A DNA stretch of 64,000 bases from Rosistilla oblonga (GTDB lineage: Bacteria; Planctomycetota; Planctomycetia; Pirellulales; Pirellulaceae): assembly GCF_007751715.1 (NCBI RefSeq), contig NZ_CP036292.1:5711339-5775338 (forward strand), read 5' to 3'. The notes beneath the pieces are model-generated. The model did no database searches and was not told the origin of the DNA. It was given only the letters and a program-made list of their open reading frames with translations. Positions 47,241 through 55,938 of this stretch are shown piece after piece (positions within the stretch are counted from its first letter, which is position 1; the number at the start of each line of letters is the position of its first letter). A program made the position numbers and the translations under genes.

Positions 47241-48554
47241 TTACGACTTCGCCCCGATGCAATAGAGAGCTTGGTCGCTGCGTAAATAGAGCTTGCCGTC
47301 CGAAACCGCTGGTGAGGCGTTGAAATCGCTTTCGTCGTCGGCGATCTTGTTCTGTGCAATCGGTTCGAATTCATCGCCTGGATCGAAGACCAGCGTGCCG
47401 CTGCGACGCGTGACGACATAGATGTGATCGCCGATCAAAACCGGAGATGCATAGACAGGCCGGCCGCTCTGCAAATTGCCGACGCGTTTGCGATAGATCA
47501 CCGCGCCATCCTCGGCCGACGTGCAATAGGCGATCCCGCGATCATCGATCCAATAGAACCGGCCATCATGCAGCAGCGGCGTCGCCACATACGAACTCGA
47601 TTGGTTGGTCCACAGGACATTGGAATCGGAAACATCGTCTTTGCCTCCCGCTTTCACGGCGATGCATCCCGACGCGCGATAGCCGCCGAAACTGTAAACC
47701 GTTTCGCCAGCAACGATCACCGACGGAGTAACGTTTCCGGTCATCGGCGTCTGGGCGTACCATTTCAATTTCCCGGTACGCGGGTTCATCGACCACATCT
47801 CTTCGGGAACGCTGATCACCAGTTCGGATTCGCCATCGGCTAACGAAACGATCCGTGGCGTGCCGTAGGTCAGTTCGAGCATCCCCGCCTCCTGTCGCCA
47901 CAGCTCTTTGCCCGTCGCTTTGTCCAACGCGATGATCGCTTTGCTCTCCTCTGCGGCGTTGACGATCACACTGTTTTCAAACAGCAACAGACTAGCGGCC
48001 GATCCCCAGCGTCGGTTGCTCGATTCCTTGCCGACATCGACGCTCCAGTTCCGCTGGCCGTCGAGTCCGATGCTATGGACGCCCCCTTTTCCGAGGAACA
48101 CATAAACGTTTTCGCCATCGGTCACCGGCGTGTTGCTGGCGTAACCGTGTTCGGTGATGTATCCCTGGTAGCCGTCTTCGCGGTAATCGATCGGGAAATC
48201 GACCGACCACAATTGTTCGCCGGAGTTCTTGTCGAAGCAGAGAACCTGCCGCTTCGCATTGCCGTCGCCGTTGACGTAACAGGTCACAATCACGCGATTG
48301 CCGGTGATGATCGGACTAGAGGAACCCGATCCCGGCAGCTCGACTCGCCACGCCATGTTCTCCGTTTCGTTCCACGATGTAGCGACCGTATCGCTCGACC
48401 TCGCAACCCCTTGAGGTCCCAAAAATTGAGGCCAATCATCGGCGGATGTGACTAGGGGGAAAAGAAGCAGCGTTGCGGTCAATAGTGTTTGTCGAAGCAT
48501 CGTCGGTCCATTCATTGGTGGAATCAGGTGGCGCTTGAAATTGTCGGCTTTCAT
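47241..48554 (-). CDS. Secreted PQQ-type beta-propeller protein
   Basis: 437 residues. A signal peptide (MLRQTLLTATLLLFPLVTSA from residue 19) is followed by DDWPQFLGPQG, a common start of planctomycete PQQ-like proteins, and repeated blades with the W-motif pattern (VLCFDKNSGEQLWSVDF, IIALDKATGKELWRQEAG, MNPRTGKLKWYAQ). It probably folds as an eight-bladed propeller; no PQQ-binding or dehydrogenase residues can be assigned. The ATG at 48554 overlaps the stop of the kinase gene (ATGA), so it is co-translated with the kinase. Confidence 0.85.
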   Translation of the reverse strand: MKADNFKRHLIPPMNGPTMLRQTLLTATLLLFPLVTSADDWPQFLGPQGVARSSDTVATSWNETENMAWRVELPGSGSSSPIITGNRVIVTCYVNGDGNAKRQVLCFDKNSGEQLWSVDFPIDYREDGYQGYITEHGYASNTPVTDGENVYVFLGKGGVHSIGLDGQRNWSVDVGKESSNRRWGSAASLLLFENSVIVNAAEESKAIIALDKATGKELWRQEAGMLELTYGTPRIVSLADGESELVISVPEEMWSMNPRTGKLKWYAQTPMTGNVTPSVIVAGETVYSFGGYRASGCIAVKAGGKDDVSDSNVLWTNQSSSYVATPLLHDGRFYWIDDRGIAYCTSAEDGAVIYRKRVGNLQSGRPVYASPVLIGDHIYVVTRRSGTLVFDPGDEFEPIAQNKIADDESDFNASPAVSDGKLYLRSDQALYCIGAKS

Positions 48555-50764
48555 TTTGACTTTGACTTAAACCCCAACTGGCGGCGTGCGTCTTGGTAAG
48601 TCAACAAAAATTCCACGGTTTCAAACCATGGCGCCGCCTGGGGACCAGCCTCCATTTGATCCGTTGGCAATGCGATTTCGACGGCGGCTTCCCGCGCCTT
48701 GGCTAGTTCAGCTTCGGCCTGATCGCGCTTGCCCACGTTGTCGTAAGCGATCGCCAAGCTGGCATGGATGATCGATTGCGAACGCCACCGATTTTCCTCG
48801 AGGACTTCCGTCCAAGACTGGATCGCCGCTTCGTTATCGCCAGCTCGCAGGTACGACAATCCGAGGATGTATAAGCAAATCTCGCGAGGCACCGTCGGTC
48901 GCCCTACATCGTGGCGGCGATCCGGCGGCGGCCTCCAGCGCCGCGTGTCGGATTCAAGGTGCCAAGCTTCACCGATTCGTGCGAGTTCATCGCGCGAGAC
49001 CGAAAATGTGTAATCGGCCGATGCGGCGCAGTCGCGCAACAATTCCCAGTTCGGTCGCTCGTCGAGCGTGCCGAGTCTTTCGTCCAGCCGTTCGCAGATT
49101 CTTCGATAGTCGTTCGGTCGATCCGTCAACAAAAACAATGCCGGCGTTCCCCACCAGGACGACGTATTGGTCGGCGCTCCCAGTGTCAGCGCCTTGGCGT
49201 AGTCCTCCGCTGCCGCTTCCCAGTCGCTTCGTCCGGTATGGAATTGAGCCCGCGCAACCCACGGTTGGTAGTAGCCCGGTTGCAACGAGACCGCCGTGTC
49301 GAAATCGATCTGCGCCGCTTCGGTTCGGCCGGCGTTGACGTGCGATTGAGCGCTAGCGATCAACGAATTCGCTCGTGTAATGTTCTCGGCGAACTGCTCG
49401 ATCTCCGCCTTGGCCGCAGTCGCTTCGCGAAGCGCCGCCTCCTTCTGATTCCGTTGGTCGATCGCCGCAGTCATCTGCCAAAGACTGACCGCCGAACCGA
49501 TCAGCATCGTCACGCCGACCAACAGAACGGTGACCAACGCCGCGCGATGGCGGCGGGCGAATTTGCGAAACTGATACGTTCGCGACGGCGGCCGCGCTTC
49601 GATCGGCTCGGAATTCAGATAGCGTTTGATATCGGCAGCCAACGCGGCGGCCGATTCGTAGCGTCGCGTGCGATCCTTTTCCAACGCTTTCATCACGATC
49701 CAGTCGAGATCGCCGCGGATCGTTGCGGCCAAGCGGATCGGTTGCAGACGGCGAGTGGTAGCGACAGTCGAAAGGGCGTCGTTGAGCGTCGACAGACGCT
49801 TGCTTGGTTTGGGAGGATCCTCTTCGCGAATGATCCGCCGCAGTTCGTCGTAGCCAGCCGAATCCATCCGCTCGCGATCGAAGGGCGTCGCACCGACAAG
49901 CATCTCGTACATCAAGACTCCCAACGAATAGATGTCGCTGCGCGTGTCGATGTCCAGCCCACTCATCTCCGCCTGCTCGGGACTCATGTACAGCGGCGTT
50001 CCAATCATCGAAAAGAACCGCGTGTAGATCGTCTTGTCGGTCAACGTCTGCCCGATCGCTTTGGCGACACCAAAATCGATCACCTTCGCCACGGGCTTGG
50101 CATCGTGCAGCGTGACCATCACGTTGGATGGTTTGATGTCGCGATGGATGACACCTTTCTGATGGGCGTGGTGGACGGCGGAGCAGACGTCGACCAGCAG
50201 CGTCAACCGCTCCCGAACTGTCAATTGATGGTTGTCGCAGAACTCGGTGATCGGCAGGCCGCGAACCAGTTCCATCACGAAGTAGGGGCGATGATCAGCG
50301 GTCACGCCGGCGTCGAAGACTTGCGCGATGTTGGGATGATTCATCATCGCGACCGCTTGCCGTTCGGCCTCGAATCGAGCGATCACCTCTTTGGAACCCG
50401 ATCCCGGTTTGACGATCTTCAACGCCACTTTCCGAGCGACCGGTTCGTCCTGCTGAGCGACGAAGACCAGCCCAAACCCACCTTCGCCGATCTGTTCCAT
50501 CAACCGATAGGCATCGATCTGCAACCCGATGTGCTCAATCGGTTCAGCGGCAGGTGCCGCCATCGTGGCGGCGAGCCCATGGCCTCCGACGATCGGTTGG
50601 TCGAGCAATTTCGCTGGTTGATCGTGCGCAGCCAGCAACGCTTCGACCGAAGCGATCAACTGCAAATCGCCGTCGCAGGCAGATTGCAAATAAGCAGCGC
50701 GATCCTCGAGGCGCTCCAAATCGATCGCCTGCAGGAAGATCGCTCGTTCAGCCGGATTGGTCAT
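48551..50764 (-). CDS. Transmembrane Ser/Thr protein kinase with TPR-like sensor
   Basis: 737 residues. A Hanks-type kinase domain (about 85-395) has the glycine loop IGEGGFGLVFVAQ, lysine in VALKIVKPG, VIHRDIKPSNVMV, DFG in VIDFGVAKA, and GTPLYMSPEQA. A membrane helix (ALVTVLLVGVTMLIGSAVSL, about 415-435) and TPR-like helices (WVARAQFHTGRSDWEAAAED, LGLSYLRAGDNEAAIQSWTE) follow. The N-terminal 60 residues match a sigma-linked leader seen in planctomycete kinases (AIDLERLEDRAAYL). It probably senses or binds partners through the TPR part. It is coupled to the propeller gene downstream and an ECF sigma factor is encoded nearby. Confidence 0.9.
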   Translation of the reverse strand: MTNPAERAIFLQAIDLERLEDRAAYLQSACDGDLQLIASVEALLAAHDQPAKLLDQPIVGGHGLAATMAAPAAEPIEHIGLQIDAYRLMEQIGEGGFGLVFVAQQDEPVARKVALKIVKPGSGSKEVIARFEAERQAVAMMNHPNIAQVFDAGVTADHRPYFVMELVRGLPITEFCDNHQLTVRERLTLLVDVCSAVHHAHQKGVIHRDIKPSNVMVTLHDAKPVAKVIDFGVAKAIGQTLTDKTIYTRFFSMIGTPLYMSPEQAEMSGLDIDTRSDIYSLGVLMYEMLVGATPFDRERMDSAGYDELRRIIREEDPPKPSKRLSTLNDALSTVATTRRLQPIRLAATIRGDLDWIVMKALEKDRTRRYESAAALAADIKRYLNSEPIEARPPSRTYQFRKFARRHRAALVTVLLVGVTMLIGSAVSLWQMTAAIDQRNQKEAALREATAAKAEIEQFAENITRANSLIASAQSHVNAGRTEAAQIDFDTAVSLQPGYYQPWVARAQFHTGRSDWEAAAEDYAKALTLGAPTNTSSWWGTPALFLLTDRPNDYRRICERLDERLGTLDERPNWELLRDCAASADYTFSVSRDELARIGEAWHLESDTRRWRPPPDRRHDVGRPTVPREICLYILGLSYLRAGDNEAAIQSWTEVLEENRWRSQSIIHASLAIAYDNVGKRDQAEAELAKAREAAVEIALPTDQMEAGPQAAPWFETVEFLLTYQDARRQLGFKSKSK

Positions 50765-50831
50765 CGCATCTCGTCTTACAGGGCGTCTCGTGTTGATCGT
50801 GAGCTACAGTCATCCAATATAGCGACTCGAA

Positions 50832-51857
50832 AACGCGGCCCGATGGGCACGCGGTTAAACGAGATCAACGATCCAAGTCGTTTAACCGCGTGGGCATCGC
50901 CCCGCGATCCCTACACCCTATCCACTCCAACGCGCGGCCCGATGGGCACGCGGTTAAACGAAGGCAACGGTCAAACTCGTTTAACCGCGCGGGCATCGCC
51001 CCACGCTCCCTACACCCTATCCACTCCAACGCGCGGCCCGTTGGGCACGCGGTTAAACGAAGGCAACGATCAAACTCGTTTAACCGCGTGGGAATAGCCC
51101 CCCGATCCATCTCCCTATCCCATCCAACGCGCGGCCCGATGGGCACGCGGTTAAACGAGGACAACGATCAACCTCGTTTAACCGCGTGGGCATCGCCCCG
51201 CGCTCCATCCACACCATCCAATCCAACGCGCGGCCCGTTGGGCACGCGGTTAAACGAAGGCAACGATCAAACTCGTTTAACCGCGTGGGCATCGCCCCGC
51301 GATCCATCTCCCTATCCACTTAAACGCGCGGCCCGATGGGCACACGGTTAAACGAAGGCAACGATCAACCTCGTTTAACCGCGCGGGCATCGCCCCGCGC
51401 TCCCTACACCCTTTCCACTCCAACCCGCGGCCCGTTGGGCACGCGGTTAAACGATAGCAACGATCCAAGTCGTATAACCGCGTGGGCATCGCCCCGCGAT
51501 CCCTACACCCTTTCCACTCCAACGCGCGGCCCGATGGGCACGCGGTTAAACGAAGGCAACGATCCAACTCGTTTAACCGCGCGGGCATCGCCCCGCGATC
51601 CCTACACCATCCACTTAAACGCGCGGCCCGATGGGCACGCGGTTAAACGAAGGCAACGATCAAACTCGTTTAACCGCGTGGGCATCGCCCCGCGATCCAT
51701 CTCCCTATCCACTTAAACGCGCGGCCCGATGGGCACACGGTTAAACGAAGGCAACGATCAACCTCGTTTAACCGCGCGGGCATCGCCCCGCGCTCCCTAC
51801 ACCCTTTCCACTCCAACGCGCGGCCCGTTGGGCACGCGGTTAAACGAGGACAATGCC
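50832..51857. repeat. Tandem array of ten and a half 98-99-bp palindromic repeats
   Basis: Ten full units and a final half unit. Each unit has a left arm GCGGCCCGATGGGCACGCGG then TTAAACGA, a loop of 14-16 bases (such as AGGCAACGATCAAAC), and a right arm TCGTTTAACCGCGTGGGCAT then CGCC, which can pair with the left arm over 25 or more bases, followed by a linker (CGATCCCTACACCCTATCCA then CTCCAACGC). Left-arm positions are about 50852, 50951, 51050, 51149, 51247, 51345, 51443, 51541, 51639, 51738 and 51837 (half unit). Arms are nearly invariant while loops and linkers alternate between a few forms. Long frames across it on both strands exist because some steps are 99 bp, but they shift where steps are 98 bp. 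Confidence 0.95.
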
Positions 51858-51880
51858 AGGGGGACCTTCGCGCCGATTGA

Positions 51881-52417
51881 TTATTGTGGGCGTCGTGGTC
51901 GATCGCCTTCCTCTTCGCCCGGAGCGCCGTGTCCCTGTGGGCCTTGGGGTGGCTGCTGCAACGCGACCATCTGCTCGTCGGTCAAGATCGCCGCGAGCCG
52001 TTTGTCGACAGTCGTCTGCAGCGCGGTCAGCTGTTTGCTCTGCCGATCGGTCAAGCTCAATGACTGCACAACGAAATCGGGGATCACTTGCCCGGGACGC
52101 GGCGGCGGTCCGTGTTGCCCACCGTGTTCAGGCCGTGGCTGCGTCATCTCGCCCGCACCAGGGCCGCCCTGCTGAGGCGGGCCTCCGGGGCCGCCTTGCC
52201 GACCGCCACGCATCGACTGCATCGCTTGCATGACCACCGAAAGTTCCTGTTTGGTCACGCTGCCGTCGCGATTCGTATCGGCGCGGTCAAACAGCTGGCT
52301 GATCATTTCCATTGGTGATCCGCCGGGGGGCCCACCGCGGCCTGGAGGCTGTGCGGAGACGGTGCTTGCATATGTGAGAATGCCGCTGATAGCGATCAAG
52401 CGAAGCGTTGAATTCAC
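51881..52417 (-). CDS. Secreted EF-hand, Pro/Gly-rich protein
   Basis: 178 residues. A signal peptide (MNSTLRLIAISGILTYASTV then cleavage after VSA) is followed by a Gly/Pro-rich region, one canonical calcium loop DTNRDGSVTKQEL (about residues 47-59), more Gly/Pro/Gln/His, and a C-terminal helix pair (LSLTDRQSKQLTALQTTVDK, RLAAILTDEQMVALQ) resembling Spy/CpxP-type LTxxQ helices. Calcium binding is likely; the function is unknown. The stop codon lies 24 bases from the end of the palindromic array. Confidence 0.85.
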   Translation of the reverse strand: MNSTLRLIAISGILTYASTVSAQPPGRGGPPGGSPMEMISQLFDRADTNRDGSVTKQELSVVMQAMQSMRGGRQGGPGGPPQQGGPGAGEMTQPRPEHGGQHGPPPRPGQVIPDFVVQSLSLTDRQSKQLTALQTTVDKRLAAILTDEQMVALQQPPQGPQGHGAPGEEEGDRPRRPQ

Positions 52418-52671
52418 GATGAGGTCCTTGCGGAGAACTAAGAAGAGGGGGAGTCGTAAGACTCAATGCGTCGTCGCAAGGAGGAAAGGGACACGAATCT
52501 CTCAGCTTTTCAAAGGATTGTCTGATAGCTTTACTTCCAATCGGAATTCCAATGTTTTCCGCCATTTTCGCCGATGTTGGACAGCCGGGAAACACGAAAG
52601 TGCTTTCTGCAAACGTGCAAATTCTGCAAACGTTTGGTGCGCCTTCCATCCAAGAAATTGAGCAGCGACAA

Positions 52672-53262
52672 ATGAGTATTTCCGCATCCGGGGCCACTTT
52701 CACTTCCCCCACAAACTTCGGCACTTCCTCCTCGCGAGGGCCCTCCGACGAGGAGAAGCAAGCGCATCTTGCGGCGGCATTGCAGTCGATCGGAGTCGAT
52801 TCGTCGACGGCGTCGGATGTGTTGAGTCAGGTCGAAGAGACGCTGGAGTCGCTGCGATCCAACGGGTCGGCGACAAGTGAGTCTTCGATTCGAAGCGCCG
52901 TCGAGGAAGTGCTCGAAGCCAACGGCATCGACTCCGCAGATGTCGGCGCGGCGATCAAAGGGAACCGCCCGCCGGGACCACCTCCTCGCGGACCAAAACC
53001 AAGCGACGATGAGTCGACTGATCTTGAGTCGGTGCTGCTCTCATCGAATCTAGACGCGGGCACCTTGGATTCGTTGCTCTCCTCGATCGTCGATACGATC
53101 CAAGAGCTGAACAGCGACTCGTCGACCGAAGTCTCCGACGATTCGATCCGGTCGGCGTTGACTCAGGCGTTCGAAGCGAGTGGCGTCGACATCGATCTGC
53201 TGGAACAATCGTTGGGACAACCGATTGGATCCAGCGGAAGCCTTTTGAACCGACTCGCGTGA
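52672..53262 (+). CDS. Acidic protein with a duplicated helical domain
   Basis: 196 residues from ATG 52672; the frame extends to ATG 52552 (236 residues). It is rich in Ser, Asp and Glu. Two related halves can be aligned: SIRSAVEEVLEANGIDSADV and SIRSALTQAFEASGVDIDLL, each preceded by a Ser-rich helix (DVLSQVEETLESLRSNGS and SLLSSIVDTIQELNSDSS). A Pro/Gly stretch (PPGPPPRGP) joins them. No signal peptide is present. I do not recognise the family. Confidence 0.65.
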   Translation: MSISASGATFTSPTNFGTSSSRGPSDEEKQAHLAAALQSIGVDSSTASDVLSQVEETLESLRSNGSATSESSIRSAVEEVLEANGIDSADVGAAIKGNRPPGPPPRGPKPSDDESTDLESVLLSSNLDAGTLDSLLSSIVDTIQELNSDSSTEVSDDSIRSALTQAFEASGVDIDLLEQSLGQPIGSSGSLLNRLA

Positions 53263-53421
53263 CAGTCGACGACGATTTCCTACAATGGTTGAATGACCAG
53301 CAACAGTAAGAAGGAACTTTAGCGCCGAAGCGTTCCATGAACTCTCCGATGTTCTCCAAGCGAGCCAGCGGGGCTTTCAATCGGCAGCACTTAACCAATC
53401 CTCGCCGGAAACCATGGCATC

Positions 53422-53991
53422 ATGAATATTGTGAAGCGCGACGTCACAAGAATCTTGTCGGCCATCCACGATGGAGATCGGCAAGCGGCCAGCGAGTTGT
53501 TGCCCTTGGTTTATGAAGAGCTTCGCAAACTGGCGGCCAGCAAGATGAATCAGGAGAAGTCGGGGCAAACGCTGCAGCCGACAGCCCTTGTCCACGAAGC
53601 GTTTTTGCGTCTTGTCGGTGGCGAGACGCCGCAGGAATGGGATTCTCGAGGTCACTTCTTTGCCGCGGCAGCCGAGGCGATGCGGCGGATCTTGATCGAC
53701 AACGCTCGCCGCCGAGGCCGCAACAAACGAGGCGGCGATTATGTCCGACAGGAACTTCACGAAGAGAGTGCATTTGTCGATGCCGACGACGTCGACGATC
53801 TGCTGGCTCTCGACGATGCCCTCAACAAACTGGCCTTGGAAGACGCCGACCTGGCCAAGCTGGTCGAGCTGCGTTATTTCACCGGGCTGACGATCGAAGA
53901 GACGGCGCAAGTCCTGGGGCAGTCCTCGCGAACCGTCAAACGACACTGGGCCTTCGCCCGCGCCTGGCTGCAACGCGAGATCAATGCGTAG
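53422..53991 (+). CDS. ECF-type RNA polymerase sigma factor
   Basis: 189 residues. Region 2 is seen in LLPLVYEELRKLAASKMNQE and the region 2.3-2.4 area (FFAAAAEAMRRILIDNARRR), and region 4 in VELRYFTGLTIEETAQVLG with SSRTVKRHWAFARAWLQREI. The set QPTALVHEAFLRLV is diagnostic of the planctomycete/TIGR02999-like ECF group, whose genes often lie beside Ser/Thr kinases; one is encoded about 2.7 kb away on the other strand. No anti-sigma factor is seen. Confidence 0.9.
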   Translation: MNIVKRDVTRILSAIHDGDRQAASELLPLVYEELRKLAASKMNQEKSGQTLQPTALVHEAFLRLVGGETPQEWDSRGHFFAAAAEAMRRILIDNARRRGRNKRGGDYVRQELHEESAFVDADDVDDLLALDDALNKLALEDADLAKLVELRYFTGLTIEETAQVLGQSSRTVKRHWAFARAWLQREINA

Positions 53992-54136
53992 CCGCCGAGA
54001 TCGCAATTTCTCCCAGCTCCCGCCTGCCTTACTCCCTGCTGCCCCGTAGTTGCGATTTCTCAAAACTGCATAATTGGAAAGTTGCCGCTGGCGACCGCCG
54101 TTCTTTAGGTTTCCGATTTGCCAGGTCGAGGGTTTA

Positions 54137-55018
54137 GTGTCTCGAGGAATTATTGATTACGCGATGATTGTGTCAGCAGGTCTGCTGTACGCGATCGCGC
54201 TGAAGTATTTTGTTCTGCCGTCAAAAGTAATCCTGACGGGCAGCGAAGGGATCGCGGCGGCTCTCTCTTATTACTTCGAAAACTACTCGCTGTTCATCGT
54301 CTTGTACCTGGTCTTCCAGGCGGCGCTGTTGGCGTTTGCATTCGCTCGCGTCGGCCGCACCTTCGCTCTCCGCTCGCTGATCGTTGTCGGCACGGTCGTC
54401 CTGGCGCTCGCCGGATTGCCCGAATTACAATTTGCCTCGCCCGAACCTCAAAACGAGCGGATCATCCTGGTCATCTTCGGCGGCCTGTTAGCCGGCTTCG
54501 CCAAAGCGCTGGCGTTCAAAAATCGCGGCTCCACCGGCGACGAAGATATCCTGGGCGCCTACTTTGCGATGAAGTACCTGAAGCCGGTCGGATCGATCGC
54601 GATCTTTGCCGCCGTCGGTTCGACAGCCTTTGGCCTCGGGATGGAACTGCTGAAACACGGGCACATCGAATCGGTCGTCAACACGCTGATGTACACCTGC
54701 ATCTACATCTTCGCGTCCGCCGAGACGCTGAACAATCTGTACCACAAGTTCAAGATCACGATGCTGGTAATCATCACCCGCAATCAAGAGGCGATCGGCG
54801 AAGCGATCACCGCCACATCGGCACATCGCACCTACACCGTGCAGCCAGGAATCGGTGGCCACAGCGGCGAATCATTTTGGATGGTACGGACGATCATCAC
54901 GCAAGAGGAACTTCCGCACCTGGTCGACGCTGTCGAGGAATCCGACCCAAGCAGCTTTCACTACAACTACGATATCGAAGGAATCTCCCGTCGCTACTAC
55001 ATCACGCCGATCAGTTAG
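54137..55018 (+). CDS. YitT/DUF2179 family membrane protein
   Basis: 293 residues. Five or six membrane helices (YAMIVSAGLLYAIALKYFVL, LTGSEGIAAALSYYFENYSL) are followed by a cytoplasmic C-terminal domain with the DUF2179 pattern (ITMLVIITRNQEAIGEAITA). The role of the family is not known. GTG at 54137 is chosen because GAGGG lies five bases upstream and it begins just before the first helix; ATG 54074 is in frame but would add an Arg/Pro-rich leader. Confidence 0.85.
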   Translation: MSRGIIDYAMIVSAGLLYAIALKYFVLPSKVILTGSEGIAAALSYYFENYSLFIVLYLVFQAALLAFAFARVGRTFALRSLIVVGTVVLALAGLPELQFASPEPQNERIILVIFGGLLAGFAKALAFKNRGSTGDEDILGAYFAMKYLKPVGSIAIFAAVGSTAFGLGMELLKHGHIESVVNTLMYTCIYIFASAETLNNLYHKFKITMLVIITRNQEAIGEAITATSAHRTYTVQPGIGGHSGESFWMVRTIITQEELPHLVDAVEESDPSSFHYNYDIEGISRRYYITPIS

Positions 55019-55039
55019 CTGCGTGAGCGACGCGACGCA

Positions 55040-55354
55040 TTACGCTGCCAATTTAAGTCCAACGATTCCACCGATGATCAGCCCGATACAGGCGATTCGG
55101 ACCGCCGTCGCCGGTTCGCCAAACAACAAGATCCCCAGCGATGCCGTCCCAACGGCGCCGATCCCAGTCCAGATCGCGTAACCGGTTCCCAGCGGAATCT
55201 CTTTGATCGCATGCGACAGGAAATAGAAGCTGGCGATCATCAGCACGACAGTGATCATGCTGGGCACAAGCCGCGTCCAACCTTCGGTCTGCTTCAATCC
55301 GATCGCCCACGCGACCTCCAACAAGCCAGCGATCACTAAATACAACCACGCCAT
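55040..55354 (-). CDS. sugE: Small multidrug resistance (SMR) family exporter, SugE/Gdx-like
   Basis: 104 residues with four helices and the membrane glutamate in [40 protein letters not shown] and GIVGLKLAA are typical of the SugE/Gdx branch, which exports guanidinium. No clear guanidine riboswitch was identified in the leader. It follows a DUF3565 gene with a 45-base gap on the same strand, likely one operon. Confidence 0.9.
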   Translation of the reverse strand: MAWLYLVIAGLLEVAWAIGLKQTEGWTRLVPSMITVVLMIASFYFLSHAIKEIPLGTGYAIWTGIGAVGTASLGILLFGEPATAVRIACIGLIIGGIVGLKLAA

Positions 55355-55399
55355 TGACTGGGTCCATTTCCGTTTAAGAGTGAGCCGTTTTTACGGTTT

Positions 55400-55618
55400 C
55401 TATTTTGCTTCGGGTCGCGCGTCGGCAGCGGCCCCTTCGTCGCACTTCTTGCATTGCAGCAGATGCCCGATCATCCCCGCGCGGCCCGCGGCGGTTGTCA
55501 CCCAAGGGCGATTCATCCACGGCGGCGTATGGCGAACGTGTTGATTGTGACCACATCCGAGCTGAGCGACCCAATCGCCCTCTTCATCGGTGTGGTATCC
55601 AGTGATCGGTTGCTGCAT
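55400..55618 (-). CDS. DUF3565 family small protein
   Basis: 72 residues. The conserved pattern QPITGYHTDEEGDWVAQLGC, then GHNQHVRHTPPW, RPWVTT and CKKC matches DUF3565, with Cys/His residues that may bind a metal ion. Function is unknown. An upstream in-frame ATG at 55636 would add six residues. It precedes the SMR exporter gene. Confidence 0.8.
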   Translation of the reverse strand: MQQPITGYHTDEEGDWVAQLGCGHNQHVRHTPPWMNRPWVTTAAGRAGMIGHLLQCKKCDEGAAADARPEAK

Positions 55619-55639
55619 CGATCGTCGCAGAAGCATCGG

Positions 55640-55938
55640 GAGAGTGGTGGGGAAGCCGACGGCAAACGCATCTATTTAGCTTTGAATCGTTCGCTGGACA
55701 ACCCGAGGTCTTTGGGGGAGCGCTCCAACCGAAAGCTGTTTCGGCGACGGCGATGCCTGCGGCGGCTGAGCGTCAACCGGCAACGGCGGCGAAATCGACC
55801 GATCACTTCGACAGCGAACACGGTTCGGATCGCGAAACAAAGCGCCAAGCGATCGCTCGATAAGGCTGTTTCCAAAAAACGTCGCCTGCTTGATTGCGCG
55901 AAGTGCAGTTACGGCCGAGTCTGGTTAGAATACGCGGC
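55640..55938. other. Divergent intergenic region
   Basis: About 300 bases between the DUF3565 gene and the deacetylase-like gene, expected to hold promoters in both directions. TAGAAT at about 55926-55931 could be a -10 element for the plus-strand gene but would place the start of transcription next to the ATG. No gene is supported. Confidence 0.4.

Noticed and set aside
48911-51097. 728-codon plus-strand frame opposite the kinase gene
   Set aside because: It is antisense to a kinase with all catalytic motifs and has no recognisable domain; GC-rich codon use makes such shadows common.
50832-51857. CRISPR array
   Set aside because: The repeated unit is 98-99 bp and self-complementary, linkers are repeated rather than unique, and no cas gene is in the window.
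50890-52175. Long plus-strand frames across the palindromic array (RGPMGTRLNE-type repeats)
   Set aside because: They exist because 99 is a multiple of three; they shift frame at 98-bp steps, lack start signals and run antisense into the EF-hand gene.
55355-55400. Guanidine riboswitch before the SMR gene
   Set aside because: The gap has only a weak small hairpin and I could not find the conserved ACGR loops or ykkC core.
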